Shown here in pieces: positions 8,560 to 16,975 of a DNA stretch of 64,000 nucleotides. The stretch lies in NCBI RefSeq assembly GCF_005405425.1, contig NZ_BJEA01000013.1, forward strand, positions 1 to 64,000, written 5' to 3'. Both the position numbers and the translations under genes were made by a program. Each line of letters begins with the position of its first letter. Within the stretch, counting starts at the first letter, position 1. Origin of the DNA: Lactiplantibacillus modestisalitolerans (GTDB taxonomy: Bacteria > Bacillota > Bacilli > Lactobacillales > Lactobacillaceae). Below the pieces are notes generated by a model. That model ran no database searches, was not told the DNA's origin, and worked only from the letters and a program-made list of their open reading frames with translations.

Positions 8560-9957
8560 TTAACGCTTCGTTGGCATCTCGAGGTTCGCGGTTGCGCCCG
8601 CTTTTCCCCGTTGTAAAACGAGGTAGTGAACGGTACCAAAGACCGCTCCCACTAGGGCGGGAACTAACCAGTCCATTCCACTTGAAGCCAGTGGTAGGTA
8701 GCTTTGCACGTGCGCCATGGCTAAGCCGAACGCACTCTGACTGACGACCGTTGGGAAGGCCGCAACCATGTCGAAAACGGCGGGAACGACCGTGAAAACA
8801 ACGACCCAAACATAGACGACGCTAGCCTTGTGGAAGAGGGGTGACAAAATTGATAAGAAAATTAAGGCCATGGCAAGTGGGTACAGGAACATCAAAACGG
8901 GCGTTGACCAAGCAATGATTTGGTTTAAGCCGATGTTAGCCGTTAAAAAGGAAGCCAAGCAGGTGATCCGCAGCCATGCTTTGTAACTTAAGAATTTAAA
9001 GTGTTTGTGGAAATCTTGGGCGAAAGCGGCAACCAGACCAATCGCGGTCGTTAAACAAGTGGTGATGATCAGAACGGCTAGAATGGCTTGGCCGACGCCG
9101 CCCATGTAGTGGTTGACGATCTGGTTAAAGGCGACCCCGCCATTAGCTGACAGCTTAAACATGCCGAGGGACTGCGCACCCAATAAGATTAAGAGGACGT
9201 AGATCAAGCCTTCAAAGCTCATTGAGAATAACCCGGCACGCGCCGTGACCCAGGCCGCTTTGTTTGGGTCGGTTTGGCCCATAAACTTGACCGCCGTAAC
9301 GATGGTGACCCCGAGGGCTAATCCAGCGAGGGCGTCCATCGTGTTGTAGCCTTGAAGGAAGCCGTTGACGAAACCGGCACCTTGGTAAGCCGCCGTGGCG
9401 GGCGTGCTACCAGCGTGGGCTAAGGGACTACTAAACGCAACCGTAAAGATCACGACGAGTAGTAACAGGAACAGTGGGTTAAGTAGTTTGCCGACCCGCG
9501 CCATGATTTTACTCTGTTCGACGGATAGGTAGTAGGCCAGTCCGAAGAAGGCGGCTGAAAAGGTGAGTAACGCTAGCGATTGGTACTTCGCCGGGAAGAA
9601 CGGTGCTAAACCAACGGTGAATGAAACCGTGGCCGTCCGCGGCGTCCCAAAGAACGGTCCAATCGTAAAGTGAATGAGAACCATGAAGACGACCGCAAAC
9701 GTCGCGCCTAGTGGCCGGCCAATGTCGTAAACGCCCTTGGATTTAGTGACACAAACGGCTAAAACGGATAATAATGGCAGTAATACGGCGGTAACTAGAA
9801 AGCCCACGGCCGCCATCCCCCAGTGGCCACCTGCGAGTTGGCCTAGGTGGAGTGGGAAAATTAAATTGCCGGCGCCAAAGAAGAGCGCGAAAATCATGGA
9901 ACTGAGGGTGACGTAATCCCGTTTTGTAAGTGAACGTTTTTGGATTTTATCTAGCAT
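8560..9957 (-). CDS. brnQ: Branched-chain amino acid transport system II carrier protein BrnQ
   Basis: A 465-residue LIV-II family carrier (cation-coupled uptake of Leu, Ile and Val) with about 12 membrane segments. The N-terminal stretch SSMIFALFFGAGNLIFP (residues about 20-37) is the family hallmark, and FFGTPRTATVSFTVG and GYNTMDALAGL are further family motifs. ATG at 9957 is preferred to the upstream TTG because GGGAG lies 8 bases before it. The gene sits behind a T-box leader, which fits the substrate: uncharged branched-chain tRNA would raise expression. Confidence 0.93.
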   Translation of the reverse strand: MLDKIQKRSLTKRDYVTLSSMIFALFFGAGNLIFPLHLGQLAGGHWGMAAVGFLVTAVLLPLLSVLAVCVTKSKGVYDIGRPLGATFAVVFMVLIHFTIGPFFGTPRTATVSFTVGLAPFFPAKYQSLALLTFSAAFFGLAYYLSVEQSKIMARVGKLLNPLFLLLLVVIFTVAFSSPLAHAGSTPATAAYQGAGFVNGFLQGYNTMDALAGLALGVTIVTAVKFMGQTDPNKAAWVTARAGLFSMSFEGLIYVLLILLGAQSLGMFKLSANGGVAFNQIVNHYMGGVGQAILAVLIITTCLTTAIGLVAAFAQDFHKHFKFLSYKAWLRITCLASFLTANIGLNQIIAWSTPVLMFLYPLAMALIFLSILSPLFHKASVVYVWVVVFTVVPAVFDMVAAFPTVVSQSAFGLAMAHVQSYLPLASSGMDWLVPALVGAVFGTVHYLVLQRGKAGATANLEMPTKR

Positions 9958-9985
9958 TAACAAAACTCCCTTGTGTTTGGTTAAA

Positions 9986-10265
9986 CAAAAAACGTCCCAG
10001 CTTCTGAATTAAGTTCAGAAACCAGGACGTTTAAAACGCGTTACCACCGTGGCTTTACGGCCGTATTACTACGAGGCCGCCTTAACAGGTACGGCGAGTG
10101 GCCGGCCACTCGTGATACCCGGGCTCGATAATGGGAGCACCCAACAGCAACTACTGGAACTGATCGCCACTGCCACTCAGAACTGATTTTCGGTTTGTCA
10201 GCCATGATTCCGTTTCACCAAGCCGGAATTCTCTAAGCATCGCCAAGCAAACTTACTGTGTTCAT
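9986..10265 (-). ncRNA. T-box riboswitch controlling brnQ, likely tRNA-Ile responsive
   Basis: On the minus strand a leader of about 280 bases precedes brnQ. It contains the T-box sequence GGTGGTAACGCG (complement of 10035-10052), a strong terminator (complement of 9986-10033, pairing AACGTCC with GGACGTT), and a stem I with the AGTA S-turn, a TTGGTGAAACGG distal loop and GAAAATCAG on the 3' side. The best specifier candidate is ATC (complement of 10185-10187), an isoleucine codon, next to the GAA half of the S-turn. The T-box call is firm; the specifier is an inference. Confidence 0.88.
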
Positions 10266-10300
10266 CAACGTGTTTGTTAACCGTTTTTTAATGTGCCTTT

Positions 10301-10329
10301 AATTTACAACCGTTATTTTGATTTGTCAA
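10301..10329 (-). promoter_or_regulatory. Promoter of T-box/brnQ
   Basis: On the minus strand TTGACA is followed after 17 bases by TAAATT, about 35 bases upstream of the first T-box stem. Confidence 0.65.
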
Positions 10330-10463
10330 CTTTTTTTGTTAAAAAGTGCGGAAGCTCGTGCAGAACGGCCGTGAAAGTTGGATAATGGAAGTAATTACGA
10401 CGGTGAAAAAGACGCGTAACCGCAAGACCGTTAACTAGTTAAAGCACGAAGGAGGCGGGTCAT

Positions 10464-12221
10464 TTGACTGAACCGAAAATAACGAAGACTGCGACAGCCG
10501 ACCAGCCGGAACAATGGAAGGTCAATCAAAATCGCCATACGCGGTTCCGAACGATTGTGAGCGTGTTGCGGCGCTATAACGTCCTAAGTAACCTCGCCCG
10601 GCAAAAGAACCCGGACCAAGTCCGGCTTGCGTTTGAGGCGCTCGGCCCCACCTTTATTAAAATTGGGCAGATCTTATCGTCCCGAACGGACATCGTTAAA
10701 CCCGAATTTGCCAACGAGTTTAAAAAGTTGCAGGATAACGTTCGTGCGGATCCCTTTACGACCGTTCAAGCGACAATTGAACGTCAAACGGGCAAACCGT
10801 TAAACGCGATGTTTGCTAGCTTTGACGAGCAACCGTTTGCGTCGGCCTCGATGGGGCAGACGCACCACGCAACTTTACTGGATGGTCAAAAAGTGGTCGT
10901 TAAGGTCCAACACCCCGGCATTGACGCCGAAGTAGCGCTGGACATCTCATTATTTGAACGGGCGTTGCCGTTATTAAAGTACATTCCAGATTCATCAGTC
11001 GTTGACCTGGGCGAAATGGTGGCGGAGATCAAGCGCTCGCTATTCAACGAACTTGACACGAGTATTGAAGTGAAAAACGGGACGCGCTTTTACCGCCTGA
11101 ATAACGGTGACGACATTATCCGGGTGCCGCGCGTCTACGCAACTTATAGCACCCAAAAGGTGTTAGTTAACCAGTACATGCGCGGTAAGAGTATTCAGCA
11201 CTTTATGGCGACGGTTCGCCAAGCTGACCAGGATGATGATCACCAGTACGATGCTGAGCGGCAGTACCTGGCAAATACGCTGGTTCGGAGCTTTTTAAAG
11301 CAGGTGTTTGAAGACGGCTTTTTCCACGCTGACCCGCACCCCGGCAACATATTGTTACGCGAATTAAAGCCGGGTGACATTGGCTACGATGATACGGTGC
11401 CGAAACATTTAGGGAAGGTCGGTCAGCGAAAATTACCGCCTTACCGCTTGGTATACCTCGATTTTGGAATGATGGGTACAATTAGCCCGGCCTTAATGGC
11501 GGGGATTGCAAACGTCGTTATCGCGGTAACGACCGAGGATACCCGCCAAGTCGGGAAGGCCATCCTCGCGATTTCTAACCGGACCGGCCCGGTCGATGAA
11601 GAGGCCTTTTTCAGCGAGTTAGCGCCGTTTCTTGGGCAGTACTATAACTCCGGCCTTGGTGATATTGACTTTCAGGGCTTATTGTTTGAAATGATCAAAG
11701 TTTGCCGGAGTAATAATATTCAAATGAATCCGGCGGTCACGATGCTCGGGAAGGCTTTTAGCACGATTGAGGGTATCGTTGAAACCCTGGATCCGAGCCT
11801 CTCAATGCTGGACGTCGCCCGACCGTTTGCCCGTAAGTACATGCGGGAGCACTTAAATTTACGCAACGAGTTGGAGGACGGCTTACTGGCGACGTTACAA
11901 GGACTACGAGACGCCCCCAAGTTGCCATCCCGGTTACTGGCCGCACTTGATACCTATGAAAACGGTCAGTCGCGCGTCAACTTGGTCTTTTCACACCGCA
12001 AGCAGTTTATGGATCGAATTGACCAAATGGTAAATAAAGTCGTGCTCGCGGTGATTTTAGCGGCGTTGATCGTCGGGTCATCATTACTGGTGCAAAGTCA
12101 TTCGGATAACGGCTGGGTCACTAATATTGGGATTTTCGGCTACGTCACCGCGGTCGTTGTTATTTTGGGCCTGTTGATTGGCACTTTGCATACCTGGTAT
12201 CAGCAGTGGCGACGGAAATAG
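10464..12221 (+). CDS. ABC1/AarF/UbiB-family atypical kinase-like protein
   Basis: A 585-residue member of the ABC1 (AarF/UbiB/COQ8) family. Visible motifs: the KxGQ-type LGPTFIKIGQILSSR (residues about 64-79), an alanine-rich loop ASMGQTHHA, VVVKVQHPG with the nucleotide-binding lysine, FFHADPHPGNIL as catalytic loop, and YLDFGMMG as the metal-binding DFG. Two C-terminal hydrophobic segments (about 525-545 and 555-578) anchor it in the membrane. The start codon is TTG with GGAGGCGGG upstream. UbiB relatives affect quinone or lipid transport; a link to the menaquinone-type methyltransferase at 44459 is possible but unproven. Confidence 0.88.
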   Translation: MTEPKITKTATADQPEQWKVNQNRHTRFRTIVSVLRRYNVLSNLARQKNPDQVRLAFEALGPTFIKIGQILSSRTDIVKPEFANEFKKLQDNVRADPFTTVQATIERQTGKPLNAMFASFDEQPFASASMGQTHHATLLDGQKVVVKVQHPGIDAEVALDISLFERALPLLKYIPDSSVVDLGEMVAEIKRSLFNELDTSIEVKNGTRFYRLNNGDDIIRVPRVYATYSTQKVLVNQYMRGKSIQHFMATVRQADQDDDHQYDAERQYLANTLVRSFLKQVFEDGFFHADPHPGNILLRELKPGDIGYDDTVPKHLGKVGQRKLPPYRLVYLDFGMMGTISPALMAGIANVVIAVTTEDTRQVGKAILAISNRTGPVDEEAFFSELAPFLGQYYNSGLGDIDFQGLLFEMIKVCRSNNIQMNPAVTMLGKAFSTIEGIVETLDPSLSMLDVARPFARKYMREHLNLRNELEDGLLATLQGLRDAPKLPSRLLAALDTYENGQSRVNLVFSHRKQFMDRIDQMVNKVVLAVILAALIVGSSLLVQSHSDNGWVTNIGIFGYVTAVVVILGLLIGTLHTWYQQWRRK

Positions 12222-12236
12222 TGGGGATGTACTTTA

Positions 12237-12579
12237 GTTCTATACCAATTGGTGTTGAGGTTGCCGCCAGCAGCGGGTGTAACCGGGTGGCTGGAACACT
12301 GCGGGCATCGATTTGAGCTTTATTCTAAGCCGGAAGCAGCCCACTTCCGGCCAAGAATAATTTCGCAGTTGAGCCATGGTTACACCCGCTGCTGGCTAGA
12401 CTGGCTTTTATATTGAGTCTCACGGGTTACTCTAGTAAGTCTTAATTAATGAAGCTGATTCCGCAGAGCGGTTACCAAATTTAACGTAATCTTGCTTGCT
12501 ATTTTGCTAGTCACAACGAACTGATTGAAAATACAATTGGCAACCTTCTTAGTAAATCAACACCAAATATCATAGACCC
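12237..12579. mobile_element. MITE-like element, copy 1
   Basis: A 343-base element with imperfect terminal inverted repeats: the left end contains TTGGTGTTGA and the right end TCAACACCAA, with further matches outward (left GTTCTAT, right ATAGACC). Inside it, GCCAGCAGCGGGTGTAACC near the left is perfectly inverted as GGTTACACCCGCTGCTGGC near 12378-12396, and GCCGGAAG/CTTCCGGC forms an inner hairpin. A second copy is at 59305-59681, with partial copies at 49264-49331 and 56893-56935. There is no transposase gene, so any movement would be in trans. Confidence 0.65.
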
Positions 12580-12620
12580 GTTTTAACACTAACTATTATA
12601 AAGTTTGTATTTTACACAGT

Positions 12621-12657
12621 AAAAAGCGGCGTGCCCTTAATAAGCACGCTGCTTTTT
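12621..12657. terminator. Terminator-type hairpin
   Basis: AAAAAGC and GCGTGC pair with GCACGC and GCTTTTT around a short loop. It lies between the MITE-like element and the palindrome cluster. Confidence 0.6.
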
Positions 12658-12676
12658 GGTGGTGAATGATTTTATT

Positions 12677-13143
12677 GAAACGTGCTTGGGCCGACTGATG
12701 CCTGCGCCTACTACGATAAGGTCACAATGCCAAACCCCGGCATCATGCCCTTATCGTAGTAGGCGCAGGCATCAACCCGTCGGCCCTCACACTCTAAACG
12801 TGCTCAACCAAGCTGACCTCTGCGCTTGCTACGCTAAGTCGCCATCGCCAAACCCGGGCGATAACGCCTTAGCTAGGCAATGCTCAGTTTGGTGCTTTCC
12901 TGCGAGATAGTCGAAACGTGTTCGGGCCAGCTGGCATCTGCGCTTGCTACGCTAATCAGCCATCGCCAAGACCGCGATAACTGCTTAGCTAGGCAATGCT
13001 GGGCGCTTCTCTGCGAGATAGCCGAAACGTGTTCAACCAAGCTGACCTCTGTGCTTGCTACGCTAAGTCGCCATCGCCAAACCCGGGCGATAACGCCTTA
13101 GCTAGGCAATGCTCAAGGTCAACCCGCTTGGTTTCACACTCTT
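12677..13143. repeat. Cluster of four nested palindromic repeats with variable cores
   Basis: Four units follow head to tail, starting GAAACGTG or AAACGTG at 12677, 12796, 12913 and 13024. A full unit opens AAACGTGTTC, continues AACCAAGCTGACC, folds on itself (GCTTGCTACGCTAAG against CTTAGCTAGGCAATGC around a CGCC/GGCG core), and closes GGTCAACCCGCTTGGTT then CACACTCT. Unit 12677 has a different core (CCTGCGCCTACTACGATAAG and its inverse). Related units occur at 22198-22439, 45346-45500, 8486-8534 and 39701-39765. They form long RNA hairpins at gene ends. Confidence 0.8.
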
Positions 13144-13145
13144 TT

Positions 13146-14984
13146 TCACACTCTTTTCAATCCTCCACTCACCACCCGATACATTCCCGTTCGGATGCCC
13201 TTCTGGTGGTACGCGTGTTGCATCATCACCGTGAACGTATGGTGGTACTCCGGAATCGCCACGTACTGGTACCGCTGAATCTGTTTCCTAAACTGCGCCG
13301 GCGACTCCATGAAGTTTTCCTGCCCATCCGCGCGGTCCGTGAAGAAATAATAATGCGCCACAAACCCCACGTAATAATCATCCACGTCCCCCGCATGCGG
13401 ATCGACCACCAAAATCTTCGTATGATTATAATGGTCGACCGGCTTCGCAATCCGCGCCAACTGCCGCGGCACCGTCTCCCGGTTGTAGCGGTTCGTAAAC
13501 TGTGTTCCGTTAATTTCCGACAACATCAAAATAATTGCAAAAATCATCAGGATAAAAGTACTCATTTGATAGAGGTTCTTCGTAAACATCGACGCAAAAC
13601 TCCGTAGGTCGCGTTTCGCGATTCTTTGTTCAAAAAGGCTGCGATCCAACGCCCGCACGAACGCCATCGCCGCCAAAAACAACCCTAAAATTACAATGCT
13701 CGACATGTAACGCTCATAACCGTCCAGGTGCATCGCCTCCAAGTAAGGCATCGACAGCCCGTACATCCCGTAGAGACTCGCAAAGTAGCCGACAAACATC
13801 AGGTCCAAGCCAAGCGCCACCTTCAACAAGTTAGTCCGGTTGGCGGCAAAGAGCCGCAGCACCATCCACGTGATGATCAGCACCGCATTAATGAGCAAGA
13901 TGCCTTCAAAGGAGAGCGACGTCCAATTGAGTTGCTGCAACATGTGCCGGCCAATCTTCAGTAACTTATCAGGACCATCAGTTGTGAGCTGGTGGGCGTA
14001 CGCTTGGGCGCTGATTTCGTGCTTTGAGACCGGAAACGTCTGCTTAACGTGGCGATTCCACCAGAAGAACGGGGCCGCACCAACGAGGACGACGCCTAGC
14101 CAACTGGCCGTGCCGTTGAGGACCCGCCGCCACCTAGTGTGCGCAGTTGAATGGCGAATGAGGGTGACGAGCAGGGCGCCGGCAATTAACGCGACGTAGA
14201 ACGCGGCCGAATTTTTAACGAGCAGTAAAACGGCGATGAAGAGGGTGGTGTGCCCGAGTAGCAGGGCGGGGCGCCGCCGATAAACGAAGATACCGACGAG
14301 GGCGGCCACCGTTAGGAGCGGCAGCACGTAGTCGACCAGTAAGTTGTTCAGCCGAATCGCAATGTTAAAAACGAATGATAACGCAATCGTAAAGCAGAGC
14401 GTTAATGACAGGAGCGCCCGCGAGCGGTCGCGCAACAGCGCAAATACTGAGTAAACGGCCGCCCAAATCAAAATAAATTGAACGACCAGTAAAACGCCAT
14501 CGTTAAAGCCGACGAGGGTCGCCCACTGGGTCAGCCACAGCGCGGTCGCGGGCGGGTACGACGTAAATTGAATAATCGTATCGTGCACGCCGGGTAACCG
14601 GCCTTCAAAGGTCATAAACTTGACCATGGTTGCCCAGTGCGAAAAGTTATCGTAGTGAATTAGGGGACTGTGGTACAGTACGTTCCCCATCGCCAGCCCT
14701 AAGCCGACCATCCAGAAATCGAATAGGTGAAAACCTTCAAATTGCAGACGACCGTAGCCGAAGAAGCTGGCAACCGTGCGGATGATAAACAGACCGACCC
14801 CGCCGCCAGTCACGATGAGAATCCCCCAACGAAGCGCGCCTAGCATGGCAAAAACGTATAGCCAGATGATTTGCCACGCGATGGCCGTGATCCAGGCGAG
14901 GTAGGGGCTAACGCCGAGGTAACGTAGGCTACCGTTATAGCCAATTAAGGCGAGCACTAATGCTAATAAACCTAACCAATGCAT
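13146..14984 (-). CDS. Polytopic membrane protein, probable GT-C-type glycosyltransferase
   Basis: A 612-residue protein with about 12-13 hydrophobic segments and one large C-terminal extracytoplasmic region (about residues 500-612). An early loop holds HYDNFSHWATMVKFM (near residues 109-123), similar in position to the acidic first-loop motif of GT-C enzymes, followed by FTSYPPATALW. I do not recognise a precise family, so the GT-C assignment is an inference from topology and neighbours. It starts 12 bases after the BcsA-like gene with AAAGGAGG, so the three genes 18041 to 13146 form one operon. A polyprenyl-linked sugar donor made by the first gene would suit it. Confidence 0.6.
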   Translation of the reverse strand: MHWLGLLALVLALIGYNGSLRYLGVSPYLAWITAIAWQIIWLYVFAMLGALRWGILIVTGGGVGLFIIRTVASFFGYGRLQFEGFHLFDFWMVGLGLAMGNVLYHSPLIHYDNFSHWATMVKFMTFEGRLPGVHDTIIQFTSYPPATALWLTQWATLVGFNDGVLLVVQFILIWAAVYSVFALLRDRSRALLSLTLCFTIALSFVFNIAIRLNNLLVDYVLPLLTVAALVGIFVYRRRPALLLGHTTLFIAVLLLVKNSAAFYVALIAGALLVTLIRHSTAHTRWRRVLNGTASWLGVVLVGAAPFFWWNRHVKQTFPVSKHEISAQAYAHQLTTDGPDKLLKIGRHMLQQLNWTSLSFEGILLINAVLIITWMVLRLFAANRTNLLKVALGLDLMFVGYFASLYGMYGLSMPYLEAMHLDGYERYMSSIVILGLFLAAMAFVRALDRSLFEQRIAKRDLRSFASMFTKNLYQMSTFILMIFAIILMLSEINGTQFTNRYNRETVPRQLARIAKPVDHYNHTKILVVDPHAGDVDDYYVGFVAHYYFFTDRADGQENFMESPAQFRKQIQRYQYVAIPEYHHTFTVMMQHAYHQKGIRTGMYRVVSGGLKRV

Positions 14985-14996
14985 TGCAGTCCTCCT

Positions 14997-16883
14997 TTAG
15001 AACCGAGTCAAACGACTTAACTGGCGTTCCCACTTCTCGAGCCGCATCATGACGTTGGTGTAAAGTTCGTCGAAGGGCGTTACCCACGTGTCTTGTTGTT
15101 GTGGGAGGGCGTCGTTGAAGCCGTTGTAAATTAAATGTAAGTAACGGTCCTCGTTTTCCCTATCGGGTAATTGGACTTGCAAGCTGTAGACCGGCTTAGT
15201 GTCCGCGTCACTAACGCGCATCAGTTCGCCCGTTAAAGCGATTGGTGCGGACTGCGGCGGGGTTAACCGCAAGCGTAAAGTTTGCCCGGGATGCAGGTCG
15301 GTCGGATTGGTCAGTGAAAACGAGAGTCCGCCTTCGGACGTATCCAAGGTCGTGAGCGGTTGCCAACCATTTTTTACCCAGAGTTGGCCGTTGACTTGCC
15401 TTGAAAAGCGCTCCGTTTTGCGGTAAACCGGGCGCCCCATTGCGATGAACAGGCAAAAGCTGAGGTTGATAAAGTGCATCAATAACCAGAACGTAATTAC
15501 GCTCCCAATTAAAATTTCGGAGCCGAATTTACCGTAATTAAACTTAATAATGGCAATTAACGTGACGAGCCAAAATAGGAAGTAGGGAATGATGTACAGC
15601 TTATCGATTAGCGAGAACGTGACGTGCTTGTCGGTGACCTTGAACTTCTTCGCCCGAATGCCGAGGGTTTCTAAAATCACCGGTAAAAACAGGTACGGGG
15701 CGAAGAAGGTTTCCTGAATTTCACCCCAGCGCTCGTTGCGAATTGAATCGGAAGTATCCTTCAAGACGTAGTGCAACAGGAAGTAACCCGGCGCCCAAAT
15801 AATCATCAGAATCCAAAAGTTGGCATTGACGACTTGAACCTTAAAAAGCGCGTAAAGGATGGGGGCGATCATGTAAATGATGCGCCGTAAAAATGACCAC
15901 CAGTATAAGTACGAGTTAATTAAGATCAGCCGGTTTTTAAACGACAGCTTCGGGTTAATGAAAATGTGCAAATTACGGCAACTCCGGATGACCCCGCGGG
16001 CCCAGCGCTTACGTTGCTTGATGACGCCTTTTAAATCGATGGGCGTAATCCCGCTGGACTGCGGTTTGGAAGTCGCTAGGCTGGTATAGCCGGCCATGTT
16101 GATTTCGGAGCCTAATTGAAAGTCTTCGGTCAACGTATTGGTCGGAAAGCCCCCGACGGCATCCACGGCCGCACGTGAAAATAGCGCGTTTGAACCGGTA
16201 AACAGGGCGGTTTCGTTACTGCCGTTTAAAACGTTGACGTCGCGTGAAAAGAAGTCCTGTTCGTTGGGGACGATTTTTTCGGAAAACAAGTTAAATTGAA
16301 AAATATCGGCGTTGTAAAAACTTTGCGGGGTCTGCACGAAGCCCAGTTGTTTAACGGGTGGTTGGTGTTTGGCCGCGGCTTCGGCCCGTAACTGGCGGTT
16401 TTGCTGGAAGAGCGGCACGGTGTCGGTCAAAAAGCCCGTGAAGGGGATCATGTCGGTATCGAAAATGGCAAACAATGGTGCGGAGAGGTGCTCGAGGGCG
16501 TGGTTAATGTTACCGGACTTGGCGTGCTGGTTGCCTTCCATACCAATGTATTGGACGTGGTACTGCCGCGCCAGCGCCCGGACCTCCGGGCGGTTTAAAT
16601 CGTCCGCAATTACGACGTTGAGCTTGCGTTTGTCGGGATAATCAATGAACGTGGCGGCATTAACGGTCTTGCGCAGCAGGTCAACGTCCTCATTATGGGT
16701 CACGATGATCAAGTCTACGGCGGGGAGCGGTTGAGCAGTCGTTAACGCGGGCACTTGCAAGTGGACCTGATTTTTACGTGCCAGTAGCCGGAAGAAAATC
16801 AGGATAAACGCAGTCAGGTTGGACACGAGTTCACTGCAACCAATAACAGCGCGAAGATCAGCGCAAACAGCGAGGTGTGCCAA
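14997..16883 (-). CDS. Cellulose-synthase-like GT2 with C-terminal PilZ domain, frameshifted near N-terminus
   Basis: A processive family 2 glycosyltransferase resembling BcsA. Motifs in order: a DD pair (VIADDLNRP), FDTDM (DxD), TEDFQLG (TED) and KQRKRWARG (QxxRW), then several membrane segments and a C-terminal PilZ domain with RKTER (RxxxR) and DTSEGG (DxSxxG), the residues that bind cyclic di-GMP. This frame starts at 16883, but the natural start is ATG at 16975 in another frame (see 16814-16975). Joining them near 16832 restores a normal first membrane helix. As written the first 20 or so residues are out of frame, so the gene may be inactive or the base call wrong. It likely makes an exported or envelope polysaccharide. 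Confidence 0.8.
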   Translation of the reverse strand: MAHLAVCADLRAVIGCSELVSNLTAFILIFFRLLARKNQVHLQVPALTTAQPLPAVDLIIVTHNEDVDLLRKTVNAATFIDYPDKRKLNVVIADDLNRPEVRALARQYHVQYIGMEGNQHAKSGNINHALEHLSAPLFAIFDTDMIPFTGFLTDTVPLFQQNRQLRAEAAAKHQPPVKQLGFVQTPQSFYNADIFQFNLFSEKIVPNEQDFFSRDVNVLNGSNETALFTGSNALFSRAAVDAVGGFPTNTLTEDFQLGSEINMAGYTSLATSKPQSSGITPIDLKGVIKQRKRWARGVIRSCRNLHIFINPKLSFKNRLILINSYLYWWSFLRRIIYMIAPILYALFKVQVVNANFWILMIIWAPGYFLLHYVLKDTSDSIRNERWGEIQETFFAPYLFLPVILETLGIRAKKFKVTDKHVTFSLIDKLYIIPYFLFWLVTLIAIIKFNYGKFGSEILIGSVITFWLLMHFINLSFCLFIAMGRPVYRKTERFSRQVNGQLWVKNGWQPLTTLDTSEGGLSFSLTNPTDLHPGQTLRLRLTPPQSAPIALTGELMRVSDADTKPVYSLQVQLPDRENEDRYLHLIYNGFNDALPQQQDTWVTPFDELYTNVMMRLEKWERQLSRLTRF

Positions 16884-16975
16884 GGGATGGTGAAGCCGAC
16901 GCGCCAGACTAAGTAAATCACCGACAGCGCAATCGCTAAAATATAGACAATTTTTTTAAAGCGGGTAATGGTCAT
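16814..16975 (-). pseudogene. 5' segment of BcsA-like gene in the other frame (frameshift)
   Basis: ATG at 16975 overlaps the end of the upstream GT2 gene by 20 bases and encodes 53 residues, with a basic start (MTITRFKKIVYILAIALSV) and two hydrophobic stretches, before TGA at 16814. The downstream frame continues the second helix as ELVSNLTAFILIFF. One missing base near 16832 (GTGAACTC where GTxGAACTC is expected) explains the break. No slippery heptamer is visible, so programmed frameshifting is unlikely. Confidence 0.7.

Larger units (their letters stand above)
12222..13145. other. Gene-free repeat island
   Basis: No coding region is convincing in these 924 bases. It holds a MITE-like element (12237-12579), a terminator-type hairpin (12621-12657) and a cluster of four nested palindromic repeats (12677-13143). 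Open frames seen here are by-products of the repeats. It separates two convergent genes. Confidence 0.8.

Noticed and set aside
8543-8809. 88-codon minus-strand frame overlapping brnQ
   Set aside because: Shadow frame inside brnQ with no ribosome binding site.
12677-13143. Possible CRISPR array because of repeated units
   Set aside because: Repeats are palindromic, over 90 bases, variable in their cores and not separated by unique spacers of constant length; no cas genes.
12656-13607. Several plus-strand open frames rich in Cys, Pro and Arg
   Set aside because: They arise from the palindromic repeats or are antisense to the membrane protein gene; sequences repeat between frames as the DNA repeats do.
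14997-16975. Programmed frameshift in the BcsA-like gene
   Set aside because: No slippery heptamer or following pseudoknot was seen near 16832, and the family is not known to use one.
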